Positions 17,161 to 27,054 of a DNA stretch of 64,000 nucleotides are shown here, one piece after another (the first letter of the stretch is position 1; each line of letters starts with the position of its first letter). The position numbers and the translations under genes are program-made. The stretch comes from Yersinia proxima (GTDB taxonomy: Bacteria; Pseudomonadota; Gammaproteobacteria; Enterobacterales; Enterobacteriaceae). The stretch lies in assembly GCF_902170785.1 (NCBI RefSeq), contig NZ_CABHYG010000004.1, forward strand, positions 868,001 through 932,000, read 5' to 3'. Below the pieces are notes generated by a model. It was not told the DNA's origin. It saw only the letters and a list, made by a program, of their open reading frames with translations, and did no database searches.

Positions 17161-18522
17161 TTAGAATTTCAAGCTATCTGCTATTTCTTCTTCGCTTTGA
17201 ACTTCACTGTCTATCGCGTTTTGTGCTTTATTGGCAATAATCACAAAGGGTAGGTAAATCATTGTGGCAATACCAAGGTTGAATAAACTTAATAGCATCG
17301 CCGCAATACTGCCGTTGGTGTTAAAGAAAGCCCCCAATCCGACAGGCATGGTCCAGGGTGCAATATTGGTGATTGGCGGAATAAAACCGGTGTAATACGC
17401 AATTGAAGTGATAATGGCTAATACCGGTTGAACCAGGATAAACGGAATAAAGAACAGCGGGTTCATAATAACCGGTAAACCAAACAGAATCGGTTCGTTA
17501 ATCTGGAAAATACTGGCTGGAGCGCCCAGTTTTGCCACCTGGCGATAATCTTCACGGCGAGAGCCAATAAAGATAGCAATAACCAGCCCCAGTGTTGCCC
17601 CGGTTCCGCCGAGGAAGATATAGGAATCAACAAAAGGTTTGGCCCACATATGGAATTCTTTGCCTGCAGCCAAGGCCGCAGCAACCGAACCATATTGGGT
17701 ATATGTCGCCACGTTTTCCAATGCAAATGGCATCATAATGCCACTTTCCAATGCAGATAATGCCATCGCACCATGTATCCCGAAGAACCACAACAGTGAA
17801 GAGCACATCACATACACCCAACCTACGACACTGCCCATCTTAGACAGCGGAGCTGAAATGGTGTCCATAATGATCTGATGGAAGTTGGTGCCATGCAATC
17901 CAAGGGCATAGGCAATCACCCCCATGATGGAAAGAATGATAAAACCAGGAATTAGTGCAGAGAAAGAACGGGAGACTGAAGTCGGGACACTGTCTGGCAG
18001 GCGGATAACCCAGTTACGGCGCACAATGAAGGCGAAGACCTCTGCCACCACCAAGCCAATAATAATACCGGATATAATATTTGCGCCACCTAACCAGTTG
18101 GCACCTACCGCATAGGCATCGCCAACACTGTATGGGGTCACGGTCATAAAGGCAGCAATCGCCAGCAGTGCTGAAGCCAGCGGATCGACTCTTTTCTCTT
18201 CAGCCAGAGCCATACTGATAAAGAATGGTGTCATTAATGACATGATACCGAGAGTACCGTTGTAAACGTTGCCGCCTATAGCTTTAAAACCATTGAGCGT
18301 GGTGATGGTATCGGCGTCTAACCGCACACCCATTGAGAAAAAGAATGACCCTTCACCAAAACTCAAGAAAACGTTATTGATAAGTACAAACATAGCCCCC
18401 GTCAGGGTCAGCGGCATCAACCGAATAAACCCATTCTTGATGGCATTAATATGTTGCTGTTTGCCAATTTTAATGGCGAAGGGCAATATGGCCCTTTCCA
18501 GAGAATTAATAAATGCGCTCAC
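17161..18522 (-). CDS. chbC: PTS lactose/cellobiose-family IIC permease
   Basis: A 453-residue integral membrane protein with about 10 membrane segments, matching the cellobiose/chitobiose IIC family ([20 protein letters not shown] at the start, [15 protein letters not shown] in the substrate-binding region, and [17 protein letters not shown] near the end). It forms the sugar channel of the PTS, with the IIB and IIA proteins encoded separately on either side. It lies 10 nt after the IIB stop, so the two are one transcription unit. The preferred sugar (chitobiose or cellobiose) cannot be fixed from sequence. Confidence 0.92.
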   Translation of the reverse strand: MSAFINSLERAILPFAIKIGKQQHINAIKNGFIRLMPLTLTGAMFVLINNVFLSFGEGSFFFSMGVRLDADTITTLNGFKAIGGNVYNGTLGIMSLMTPFFISMALAEEKRVDPLASALLAIAAFMTVTPYSVGDAYAVGANWLGGANIISGIIIGLVVAEVFAFIVRRNWVIRLPDSVPTSVSRSFSALIPGFIILSIMGVIAYALGLHGTNFHQIIMDTISAPLSKMGSVVGWVYVMCSSLLWFFGIHGAMALSALESGIMMPFALENVATYTQYGSVAAALAAGKEFHMWAKPFVDSYIFLGGTGATLGLVIAIFIGSRREDYRQVAKLGAPASIFQINEPILFGLPVIMNPLFFIPFILVQPVLAIITSIAYYTGFIPPITNIAPWTMPVGLGAFFNTNGSIAAMLLSLFNLGIATMIYLPFVIIANKAQNAIDSEVQSEEEIADSLKF

Positions 18523-18532
18523 AGTGCTCCCC

Positions 18533-18850
18533 TTATTGTTTTGCTTTTTTTATTGCGGCAACAGCAGCTTTTAATACCCCTAAACCATCAACTTTGCCGT
18601 ACAGGATAGAATCAATCACTTCGACAGGTTTGTTAGGGAACATTTTGGTGACTTCTGGCAACATATAAGCAATCTGTGGCCCCAAGAGGATCACATCAGC
18701 TTCAGTGCCATGCTGTGCGGCCAGTGCTTCCGGGTAAGCATTGATAATCACTGGCACTTCATACTTCTCTGCTTGTACTTTCATTTTGGAAACCAGTAAC
18801 GAAGTAGACATACCGGCAGAACAAAATAGATAAATTTTTTTCTTTTCCAT
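18533..18850 (-). CDS. chbB: PTS lactose/cellobiose-family IIB component
   Basis: A 105-residue IIB protein; the phosphorylated Cys10 lies in [13 protein letters not shown]. The remainder ([14 protein letters not shown], then [14 protein letters not shown]) is standard for the family. It transfers phosphate from IIA to the incoming sugar. The start at 18850 (MEKKKIYLF) follows AAAGGTG; an upstream in-frame codon is not needed. It is the first gene of the operon, so the promoter lies in 18851-19428. Confidence 0.92.
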   Translation of the reverse strand: MEKKKIYLFCSAGMSTSLLVSKMKVQAEKYEVPVIINAYPEALAAQHGTEADVILLGPQIAYMLPEVTKMFPNKPVEVIDSILYGKVDGLGVLKAAVAAIKKAKQ

Positions 18851-19428
18851 ACCCAACACCTTTTGATGTTCAAAAGACACAAGTTATTCATATGCCAGTG
18901 CAATGGTGAATTCCCTTTATCTGTACTTTATCGTGTCCCTTGCCCAGCTCCATTGTTTCTGGTTGTCGTCAGTATACGGAGTTGACAGCCAGTCTAGTAA
19001 TTCGAGCATATCTATAATCGTCTCTAATTGACTTTCCATATTGATAGCCTTCACATTTCTCAGTTATTACAATGTGATGGTTATCGCAAAATGATTATTT
19101 TTTTGCTCGGCGAATTAAGTTTAATTCATTTGTATTTCATATGGTTAGTTTTTATTGTCTGATTTTTTAGCAACGAGGTACAACGATAAAATCTATTGAA
19201 ACCAATAAAAGGATAAGTTAGAGAATCTTATTGGTTTGATAATCGTTTCATCCAAACTTTCTTACTTTTTCCGTAGGTTCAGCACAACAGCTTTATTCGT
19301 GAAGCGAAGAGCGTAGCCGCCTTTCCCTTCCCCATACGACCAACACACCGTCCTTTATAACCAAAAATAGCCGATTCCGACTTAATACTCTAAAGTTAAC
19401 AGGTACTTGCCTATTTATGGAGTGACTA
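18851..19428. other. Control region upstream of the chb operon
   Basis: 578 bases between the divergent chb operon and the aldose dehydrogenase gene. It holds a CRP-like site at 19073-19088. No ORF is supported. Specific ChbR or NagC sites could not be assigned by eye. Confidence 0.6.
19073..19088. promoter_or_regulatory. CRP-like binding site
   Basis: TGTGATGGTTATCGCA matches the CRP consensus TGTGA-N6-TCACA at nine of ten fixed positions. It is about 220 bp upstream of the PTS operon start, a plausible site for catabolite control, as the E. coli chb operon is CRP dependent. Confidence 0.65.
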
Positions 19429-20592
19429 ATGACGTTATTAAGAAATAGAACATCAGCCTCTCGACTATGCTTTCAGCTATTTAAATTGCTCTTACTGAGT
19501 GTGTTTATCTCCACGCCAACCATCGCCGCCCCACCTTCTACAGTGACGGTAACTAAACTACAAGATGGGTTGGATCACCCCTGGTCACTGGCATTTTTGC
19601 CGGATAATGGTGGGATTTTAATTACCGAACGATCCGGGCAACTTCGGTTATGGCAACAAGGAAAACAGCTATCAGAACCCTTAAAAGGCGTACCTACGGT
19701 GTATGCCAAGGGGCAAGGCGGCTTATTAGAAGTTGCATTATCACCAAAATTTGCCCAAGACAGGCGCGTCTACCTCAGTTTTTCTGAAGAGGGAAAGGAT
19801 GGAAAAGCCGGTACTGCGGTAGGTTATGGTCGCCTTAATCCGCAAGGCTCCACCATTGAGAACTTCACGATTTTCTTTCGCCAACAGCCCAAATTATCAA
19901 CTGGCAACCATTTTGGCGGCAAACTAGCCTTTGATGAACATGACCACATTTTTATTACCTTAGGCGAGAACAATCAGCGCCTAACCGCTCAGGACTTGAG
20001 CTTGCACCAGGGTAAAATTGTACGTCTAACTCTTGATGGTAAGGTGCCGAAAGATAACCCCTTTGCCAATCAGTCACCGGCAAGACCCGAAATTTGGTCT
20101 TATGGCCACCGTAATCCACAAGGGTTGGCGCTTAATCCATGGAGTGGCGTGATGTGGGCCAATGAGCATGGGCCGAAAGGCGGCGATGAAATAAATATCC
20201 CAATAGCGGGAAAAAATTACGGCTGGCCACTGGCAACACACGGGGTGAACTATTCTGGTTTACCGATCCCTGAGGCGAAAGGGACTCATGTAGATGGGAC
20301 TGAACAGCCCGCGTATTACTGGGAAAAATCACCTGGTATCAGTGGAATGGCATTTTATAATGCCGACCGATTCCCTGCCTGGCAACATTCACTGTTTATT
20401 GGCGCATTGGCGCAAAAAGAGTTGATTCGTTTACAACTGGATGGCGATAAAGTTATTGCAGAGGAGCGCCTGCTAGGTGATCGCAGCGAAAGAATCCGCG
20501 ATGTACGCATCGGGCCTGACGGCTATGTTTATCTGTTGACGGACGAGAGCGACGGTAAGCTACTCAAAGTCGGCCTTGCCACTAACCATTAG
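19429..20592 (+). CDS. PQQ-dependent aldose sugar dehydrogenase (YliI-like)
   Basis: A 387-residue secreted beta-propeller protein of the soluble aldose sugar dehydrogenase (YliI/Asd) family. A basic N-terminus and hydrophobic segment ending near TIAAP indicates Sec export to the periplasm. Family blocks seen are LDHPWSLAFLPD, ERSGQLR, GQGGLLEVALSPKF, GNHFGGKLAFD, IWSYGHRNPQGLALNP and NEHGPKGGDEIN; the GHRNPQG and HGPKGGDE segments line the PQQ and calcium sites. The enzyme oxidises aldoses at C1 using PQQ; the host must obtain PQQ from outside if it cannot make it. A terminator follows. Confidence 0.87.
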   Translation: MTLLRNRTSASRLCFQLFKLLLLSVFISTPTIAAPPSTVTVTKLQDGLDHPWSLAFLPDNGGILITERSGQLRLWQQGKQLSEPLKGVPTVYAKGQGGLLEVALSPKFAQDRRVYLSFSEEGKDGKAGTAVGYGRLNPQGSTIENFTIFFRQQPKLSTGNHFGGKLAFDEHDHIFITLGENNQRLTAQDLSLHQGKIVRLTLDGKVPKDNPFANQSPARPEIWSYGHRNPQGLALNPWSGVMWANEHGPKGGDEINIPIAGKNYGWPLATHGVNYSGLPIPEAKGTHVDGTEQPAYYWEKSPGISGMAFYNADRFPAWQHSLFIGALAQKELIRLQLDGDKVIAEERLLGDRSERIRDVRIGPDGYVYLLTDESDGKLLKVGLATNH

Positions 20593-20615
20593 CTTAGTAG
20601 CCACAAATTTCCAAA

Positions 20616-20645
20616 GAAAAAGCCGGATAGTATTCCGGCTTTTTC
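20616..20645. terminator. Bidirectional terminator
   Basis: Stem AGCCGGA (20621-20627) / TCCGGCT (20634-20640), flanked by an A-run on the left and T-run on the right, lies between two convergent genes. Confidence 0.8.
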
Positions 20646-20675
20646 ATTATCACTGGCGAAACTTATCGTGGCAGA

Positions 20676-21710
<1,035 letters not shown>

Positions 21711-21898
21711 GATGGCTCTATCTCCGTTTATTGTATTTTTGAAACAGCATTCCTATTTTAACGACATCCTCCACCACTGCAAGTAAACCCCTCTGATTGC
21801 AAAAATTCTCACTCTATATTTCTGATATCTGAATGCTCCCAGAGTTTATTTGTACTACAATTATTACCACTCTAGTGAATAACTATGGAGGGCTTTTT

Positions 21899-22279
21899 AT
21901 GACTGCAATCGATGTAATGTGGGTTGGACTAGGTGGAGGAATCGGCTCACTATTACGATGGTGGATAGGACTCGGTGTCGGCAAAATATATAAAGGTAAT
22001 TTTCCCCTCGGCACTTTTCTAATTAATATTTCGGGTGCATTTGTAATTGGTTATCTAAGCATTCTTTTTAGTGTCGACTGGCGCGATCGCTATGGCGATC
22101 TCATGAATGCCGCCGTGTTAACCGGTATTTTAGGCGGTTATACCACCTTCAGTAGCATGCAATTAGATGCGGCAAAACTGTCTACAACCCGGGGCAGAGC
22201 TATTGCTGCTGGATATCTGATTATTTCTGTATTAGTCGGTTTAGCTGCAGCCGCATTGGGTGCATGGCTGGCGTATTAA
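21899..22279 (+). CDS. crcB: CrcB/Fluc fluoride exporter subunit 1
   Basis: A 126-residue four-segment membrane protein of the CrcB (Fluc) family. The signatures GGGIGSLLRWW, PLGTFLINISGAFVIG and GGYTTFSSMQLDA (containing the TTFSS ion-path motif) are present. CrcB proteins form dual-topology dimers or heterodimers that let fluoride leave the cell. A second crcB follows 86 nt downstream, as in species that use a heterodimer. The start at 21899 is chosen for the GGAGGG ribosome-binding site. Confidence 0.9.
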   Translation: MTAIDVMWVGLGGGIGSLLRWWIGLGVGKIYKGNFPLGTFLINISGAFVIGYLSILFSVDWRDRYGDLMNAAVLTGILGGYTTFSSMQLDAAKLSTTRGRAIAAGYLIISVLVGLAAAALGAWLAY

Positions 22280-22296
22280 TCAGAGGGACAATTTAT

Positions 22297-22364
22297 TAAC
22301 CGGATAATGTTATTAATCAGATAATGTTATTAATCGGAGAACATTATTAATAGGAGAAAGTTGT
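22297..22364 (+). repeat. Four 17-bp tandem repeats ending in the second crcB ribosome-binding site
   Basis: Units of exactly 17 bp start with TAAYMRGA and end near TTAT, at 22297, 22314, 22331 and 22348. The last unit carries the AGGAG that serves crcB2, one base before TATG. A related but longer unit begins at the crcB1 stop codon. Confidence 0.85.
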
Positions 22365-22365
22365 T

Positions 22366-22770
22366 ATGCCGAATCTTATTATTTTAGTTTTTGTTGGTGG
22401 CGCTTTTGGTGCCATGTGTCGTGAATTTATTATGTTATCAGTACCACGACTGGCAGATGGCTTCCCAATGGATATCTTTGTCGCTAATATCATCGCCGCA
22501 TTTTTATTAGGGTTAGCGACCTCCTTCTTTAAGAACGGTAAAATTAACCAATATGTCCATTTGATGGTGGGTACTGGCATCATGGGAGGTCTTTCAACAT
22601 TCTCCAGTTTCGTCTTTGGTGCCGTTGAAATGATGAAAACCCCCGGTGAGGTTTTAGTCTCAATTTGTTATTTGGTCATCAGTCTGATTGTTGGTTTTAT
22701 CGCTGTTGAATTGGGTTTAATGGTGGGGCCGAAAGAAAAACCTAAAGATCCACAAACTGCCACGCAATAA
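22366..22770 (+). CDS. crcB: CrcB/Fluc fluoride exporter subunit 2
   Basis: A 134-residue CrcB-family protein with four membrane segments: [28 protein letters not shown] and [13 protein letters not shown] (the STFSS motif) are visible. It differs clearly from the upstream copy, which suits a heterodimeric fluoride channel. The C-terminal tail after the last helix is charged and longer than in the first subunit. The ribosome-binding site AGGAG lies in the last unit of a tandem repeat. Confidence 0.9.
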   Translation: MPNLIILVFVGGAFGAMCREFIMLSVPRLADGFPMDIFVANIIAAFLLGLATSFFKNGKINQYVHLMVGTGIMGGLSTFSSFVFGAVEMMKTPGEVLVSICYLVISLIVGFIAVELGLMVGPKEKPKDPQTATQ

Positions 22771-22796
22771 GAAAATACAGGGATATCCTAAGGCAT

Positions 22797-22821
22797 AAAA
22801 ACACCCTCGTCATGAGGGTGT
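22797..22821 (-). terminator. Terminator for the kch transcript
   Basis: Stem ACACCCTC / GAGGGTGT with loop GTCAT is followed, on the minus strand, by five T. It sits past the stop of kch and could also act weakly on crcB. Confidence 0.75.
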
Positions 22822-22837
22822 GAGATTAATAGCAAAA

Positions 22838-22947
22838 CTATTGATAACTCAGTGAATGAAGGGGTTACCGTACCTCGGGGCACTCCGACGGCTTACGCCG
22901 TTACGACCCCAACGGCACGATTCCCCTTCATTCGACTTGATCAATAG
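22838..22947. repeat. 110-bp imperfect palindrome (hairpin element)
   Basis: Outer arms CTATTGA (22838-22844) and TCAATAG (22941-22947), and inner perfect 11-bp arms GAATGAAGGGG (22854-22864) and CCCCTTCATTC (22923-22933), enclose a GC-rich core with a further ACGGCTTACGCCGT hairpin. It lies between convergent crcB2 and kch. It looks like a MITE-like or palindromic intergenic repeat, distinct from ERIC. Confidence 0.7.
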
Positions 22948-22949
22948 AT

Positions 22950-24128
22950 TTAATCTAATTTCTGGCAATTACCAAAGAACATCTCAGTAATAAGAGAGTT
23001 ATTTATCGTATCGCCATTTAAGGTTCTGACCAGCAGTTCACTGCCTAACAATGGCAATGAGAACACCATATCAGGGTTAACTCGTTTAACTTTTTGCATA
23101 TTTTGTGTTTCATTAACCAGAGCTAATGTTTTTGTACCCTCACCGGCAATCTCTTTTGCCGCCAGAATAGTAAAGGTATTGTCGGCATCATTATTGCACA
23201 ATGCGATTATATATTTTGCCCTGGCGGCACCGGCCAATTTCAGTGTTTCGACCGAAGAGGGATCGCCCTCAATAACATCTGCATGTGGAGGAAAACCGTG
23301 TTGGCTGCCAACTGCGCAAACCACAGTAACATCATCACCCCGGTCACGCAGACCGTTATAAACATTCAGCGCCAAAGAACTGGAACCGACAATAATAAAA
23401 TGATTTTTACGTTCCACGTGAGAAATCCTACCTTTAACAATGCGTTTAATATTATTACTGATTATTGGGCCGGCAATAGAAGCAATCGAAGTAGCAAAGA
23501 CTGTAATGCCAGCAATAATCACCGTAAGAGTGAACATTCTTGCCACAGTGGTATGCGGAATAATATCCCCGAAACCCACGGTTGACATACAAACAATCGC
23601 GAAATAGAACGCCGTAGGTAAATCGGTCACCACCGGAGCGAACTCATCGCCCATGTAAAGTGTACCCAACATGCTATAGACGATTAATGAACAAATACTT
23701 GCGATCGCAAAGAATGTTGCACTCCCAAGACTGTAATGATCAAACTCACGCCAATAAAATATCAGCGCAACAAGGACAATAAGGGAATAAGTAGTCAGTT
23801 TATTCTGATCTTTCAGAATAAAGATATTGATAGCAACGAGTGTAAATAACAATAATACCGTAAGAAACCATGCAGTACGGATTTTCATCGCAACTGAAAA
23901 TGCCATTAATATCAATAGCAGACCGATCATAAATCTCGGAATTTCAAATAATTCGAGAAAACTTAATGCCTCCTTCCAAGTACTGAAATTGTTTATCGCA
24001 TCGGTTGAATGAGACAGTGCCCGGAAAAGCACCGGGCTTAACACCAAATACCCATTAATGGCCACCAAAACAGCCAATAAAAGCGGTATTGATACCTTCG
24101 TTTTAATTTCCTGTAATATTTTCATCAA
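22950..24128 (-). CDS. kch: Kch-type potassium channel
   Basis: A 392-residue protein with about six N-terminal membrane segments, the potassium selectivity filter TVGFGD at 183-188, and a C-terminal RCK/TrkA-N domain starting near 245 (HFIIVGSSSLALNVYNGL, a Rossmann nucleotide-binding loop). This is the layout of E. coli Kch (417 residues). The channel passes potassium across the inner membrane; the physiological trigger in enterobacteria is unclear. Start is ATG 24128 or the adjacent ATG 24125. It is a single gene with a terminator downstream. Confidence 0.9.
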   Translation of the reverse strand: MMKILQEIKTKVSIPLLLAVLVAINGYLVLSPVLFRALSHSTDAINNFSTWKEALSFLELFEIPRFMIGLLLILMAFSVAMKIRTAWFLTVLLLFTLVAINIFILKDQNKLTTYSLIVLVALIFYWREFDHYSLGSATFFAIASICSLIVYSMLGTLYMGDEFAPVVTDLPTAFYFAIVCMSTVGFGDIIPHTTVARMFTLTVIIAGITVFATSIASIAGPIISNNIKRIVKGRISHVERKNHFIIVGSSSLALNVYNGLRDRGDDVTVVCAVGSQHGFPPHADVIEGDPSSVETLKLAGAARAKYIIALCNNDADNTFTILAAKEIAGEGTKTLALVNETQNMQKVKRVNPDMVFSLPLLGSELLVRTLNGDTINNSLITEMFFGNCQKLD

Positions 24129-24469
24129 TAGAGTGACTAAAATTGTTATAGGTGAATTAAGTATAGATAAAAAACGATAAAAATCATGGTTAAATATGAT
24201 TATTTTTGACTAAAATCAAATGATAATTCGGTTATTGCTATAAAGACAACATCACTCTGGCCATTTTACATTTTGTAAAGTTATCCATACTCAATAATGA
24301 ATAAAATAATAATCCTATAGTTGGAATTAATACCATTTTGGTTAATAATATACAGGTTCACTGGCATATCGGAAATGCCAGCGTTCGTAGACTTGAGTGA
24401 TATCCATCACCCTTAATTTAAGTGTCTTAAATATTTCATCATATTTAACAGATAAATAAGGAAATAAGC
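24129..24469. other. Gap between kch and hdeB
   Basis: 341 AT-rich bases containing the divergent promoters. A short palindrome TGATATCCATCA lies at about 24399-24410, 60 bp before hdeB. No gene is supported. Confidence 0.5.
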
Positions 24470-24802
24470 ATGTCCTACAAATCACTTCGTAATATTGCAT
24501 TGACTGGTTTATTACTTTCCGCTGCCGCAACAAGTTTTGCAGCAACCACTAACGCAACGGCGACTACCCCGAGTGATATGACCTGCAAAGAGTTCCTGGA
24601 TCTGAATCCTAAGTCATTTACTCCGGTTGTTTATTGGGTATTAAATGATGATACTCAATATAAGAAAGGTGATTATGTTGACTTGCACGAGACTGACACT
24701 ATCGTGACACCGAAAGTGGTTGAAGTCTGCAAGAAAGCACCTGAAAGCAAACTTTCTGAAATTAAACAGGATATTTTAGGCTTTGCTAAAAAACATATGT
24801 AA
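24470..24802 (+). CDS. hdeB: HdeB-like periplasmic acid-stress chaperone
   Basis: A 110-residue protein with a signal peptide (cleavage likely after SFA, near residue 24). The mature part carries the two conserved cysteines of the HdeA/HdeB family, Cys39 in MTCKEFLDL and Cys87 in VVEVCKKAP, which form one disulfide. VYWVLNDDTQYKKGD is typical of HdeB. These chaperones unfold at low pH and keep periplasmic proteins soluble. Its place next to the urease and nickel genes suggests a shared acid-survival role. No hdeA partner is seen. Confidence 0.87.
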   Translation: MSYKSLRNIALTGLLLSAAATSFAATTNATATTPSDMTCKEFLDLNPKSFTPVVYWVLNDDTQYKKGDYVDLHETDTIVTPKVVEVCKKAPESKLSEIKQDILGFAKKHM

Positions 24803-24823
24803 CGTGTAAAAGTCTACCTTATG

Positions 24824-24850
24824 AAAAAGGCGCTTAATAAGCGCCTTTTT
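24824..24850. terminator. Bidirectional terminator between hdeB and nixA
   Basis: Stem AAAAAGGCGCT / AGCGCCTTTTT gives A- and T-runs on both sides, placed between two convergent stops. Confidence 0.85.
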
Positions 24851-24867
24851 ATTTTATTGAATAATAA

Positions 24868-25932
24868 CTAACGGGTAATACTCAATTTATCATAGCCGCG
24901 AACATAATAATTAACCGCAGAAATTACCCAGCACAGTATAAACATACCAATAATCCAGTAACCTATCTCACCTAAGTTTTCACTGATATTATTTATTGGT
25001 GTCCAAATACCGCCAGTCAAATTAAGTTTATCCGCAATTAACCCTAATGCTTCAATTCCACCAATAAAGAATGCAATGATAACTGAAGCCGCAGTGATGG
25101 TAATGTTGTAATACAATTTCCGTACTGGTTTTGAAAAGGCCCAACCATAAGCACCAATCATGACAAAGTTATCGAGTGAGTCGATCAAAGCCATCCCGGA
25201 AGCAAATAAAATAGGGAAAACCATAATTGACCACAAATTCATGCCATGAGTTGCACTGGCCGCTGAGATCCCTAACACCCCAATTTCGGTAGCAGTATCA
25301 AAACCCAAGCCGAATAAAAAACCAACGGGGTACATATGCCAGCTTTTATTCACCATGTTAAACACACGTTTGAATATTCTGGCCAGAAAACCGCCATTAT
25401 TAGTCACCAATAGATCAAGTTCTTCGTCTTGGTAGACATGCCCTGCTTTGACCTGTTTAAACTTTTTATATACTGAAATCAGAATGGTTAAATTAAGAAA
25501 ACCAAACAACAATAAAAACAGAGACGAAACCAACGTACCAATCAAACCGCCGGTTTCGTGGAACCACGCCATATTATTTTTAAATGCCATGGCGGTTGCG
25601 GCGATAGCCAGTGACGCTAATATGACAATGGTCGAATGACCAAGAGAGAAGAATGTCCCAACCGCAATCGGAGTCTTCCCCTGTTGCATCAATTTACGGG
25701 TTACATTATCAATAGCGGCAATATGGTCAGCATCTACGGCATGACGCAAACCAAAGCTATAAGCCAGAAATGCCATCCCCATTAGCACCGCATTATCATT
25801 AAATTCGGTAAAAGCCCAAACCCATGCCAACCCATTAATCACCAGTAAGCCAATCAATAAGTAAATGGCGCGACGTTTAGTTTGCTGGTTGCCAAATGCA
25901 CTACGTTTCTCTATTCCAGTCGTCATATTCAT
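24868..25932 (-). CDS. nixA: NixA/HoxN family nickel permease (UreH-like)
   Basis: A 354-residue NiCoT-family permease with about eight membrane segments. The nickel-binding motif HAVDADHIAAIDN is in helix II, and LGHSTIVILASL, LGFDTATEIGVLG and IDSLDNFVMIGAYGWAF are the other family signatures. It imports Ni2+ driven by the membrane potential, supplying urease. It is the last gene of the urease transcript direction, 17 nt after yut. Yersinia call this gene nixA or ureH. Confidence 0.9.
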   Translation of the reverse strand: MNMTTGIEKRSAFGNQQTKRRAIYLLIGLLVINGLAWVWAFTEFNDNAVLMGMAFLAYSFGLRHAVDADHIAAIDNVTRKLMQQGKTPIAVGTFFSLGHSTIVILASLAIAATAMAFKNNMAWFHETGGLIGTLVSSLFLLLFGFLNLTILISVYKKFKQVKAGHVYQDEELDLLVTNNGGFLARIFKRVFNMVNKSWHMYPVGFLFGLGFDTATEIGVLGISAASATHGMNLWSIMVFPILFASGMALIDSLDNFVMIGAYGWAFSKPVRKLYYNITITAASVIIAFFIGGIEALGLIADKLNLTGGIWTPINNISENLGEIGYWIIGMFILCWVISAVNYYVRGYDKLSITR

Positions 25933-25949
25933 ACTCCAGAATAAAATCG

Positions 25950-26939
25950 CTATTGTCTATGTGCTGGCATCACATCTTTATTGGGAACCAGGAATAACCA
26001 TGAAGCGAGAACAAATGGCATCGTCAAGGTTGGAATACCGATCGGCGACAATAGAATATTCAAAGCACCCTGTACGATGACCGTAAAAATAACGCCGACG
26101 ATGGTATAGGCCAAAACGCGCCAACTGGGTTTGTTAAATGTCGAACCTAAAGCGATCGCCGTCAGTACCGCACTGAATGCATAAAGTCCGGCATCAATAC
26201 TGCTCGGGTTTGCCCCAAGGAATATAGCGGTGAAAAGCGCCAATAGTGAACCACCTACGGCAAATACAGCGGCCCAGAGCGATTCAACCGCTAGCCCGAT
26301 AATAAAAAGAATACCGCCAATCAAACTACTGAATAAAAATACCTGAGAAACACCATTGAACATGCTGACGAAAATATTACCACCCGCAGTTGCTCCACTA
26401 TCTAAAACCAGCGGATGAGGTAGAGCCGGAGTAGGTAATCCACTGCTATGTAAACCGGCAAAGGCGTAACTGGCCAACAAGATCATCCAGGTAGTAAGAA
26501 CAAAAGGTGCAGTTAATGCCGCAACTTTCCAGGTTTTTAAAATATCGGCGATACAAACCATCACAATGACCGACACGATGCTACCTAAAACAATGCACGC
26601 CCAGACTATCGGTGTGGCAACCAAAAATGTCGGTAATGCCGCCCCCACCAAACATCCGTTATAACCGTATAATCCTGAGCGCCATGATTTACGATCGCGC
26701 ATCGTTAGCCCGGTAAGTGTTGCTACTATTGTTCCCAGCACACAACCATAAGCCACCGCCGGATTCCCTTCGCCATAAGCTCCGACAAATATTGCGATAA
26801 AAAAGAATAGCCCGGTCAGAGGGTTATTCTGGAACATGACTTGAGCACAGCCGCGCAGCGTTGTATCGATAAATTCAATGAAAACATTCGAAGCACTAAG
26901 TTGTGCCCAGCCGGATTGATTGCCCGTTTTCGCGTTCAT
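25950..26939 (-). CDS. yut: Urea transporter Yut
   Basis: A 329-residue urea transporter of the UT family with about ten membrane segments in two homologous halves. Characteristic blocks are QVMFQNNPLTGLFFF, GLYGYNGCLVGAALP and, in the second half, SIDAGLYAFSAVLTAIALG. In Yersinia, Yut carries urea across the inner membrane so that cytoplasmic urease can act. It lies between ureD and nixA. The gap to ureD (115 bp) contains a fragment resembling the end of an ERIC element. Confidence 0.92.
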   Translation of the reverse strand: MNAKTGNQSGWAQLSASNVFIEFIDTTLRGCAQVMFQNNPLTGLFFFIAIFVGAYGEGNPAVAYGCVLGTIVATLTGLTMRDRKSWRSGLYGYNGCLVGAALPTFLVATPIVWACIVLGSIVSVIVMVCIADILKTWKVAALTAPFVLTTWMILLASYAFAGLHSSGLPTPALPHPLVLDSGATAGGNIFVSMFNGVSQVFLFSSLIGGILFIIGLAVESLWAAVFAVGGSLLALFTAIFLGANPSSIDAGLYAFSAVLTAIALGSTFNKPSWRVLAYTIVGVIFTVIVQGALNILLSPIGIPTLTMPFVLASWLFLVPNKDVMPAHRQ

Positions 26940-26946
26940 TATTTTA

Positions 26947-26990
26947 CCCTTCTAACTTGAAGCCACAGCTGTATTAGCTGCACTCACTTG
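26947..26990. repeat. Possible truncated ERIC fragment between ureD and yut
   Basis: CTAACTTGAAGCCACAGCTG followed by TATTAGCTGCACTCAC resembles one end of an ERIC element (TTCAAGTTGCAGCTG followed by GTTGGCTGCGCTCAC), but the centre and other end are not recognisable. Confidence 0.45.
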
Positions 26991-27054
26991 TCGTTGCATC
27001 CATTTATTGTTGCAGCGATGTTTTGCTGCAACGCCAATACCTTTGAGCAACACC

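Noticed and set aside
18982..19018. Promoter TTGACA...TATAAT
   Set aside because: Both hexamers are perfect, but the spacer is 25 bp, far from 16-18 bp.
21711..21898. Fluoride riboswitch upstream of crcB
   Set aside because: I looked for the crcB-motif GGNGAUGG and its partner pseudoknot sequences and could not find them.
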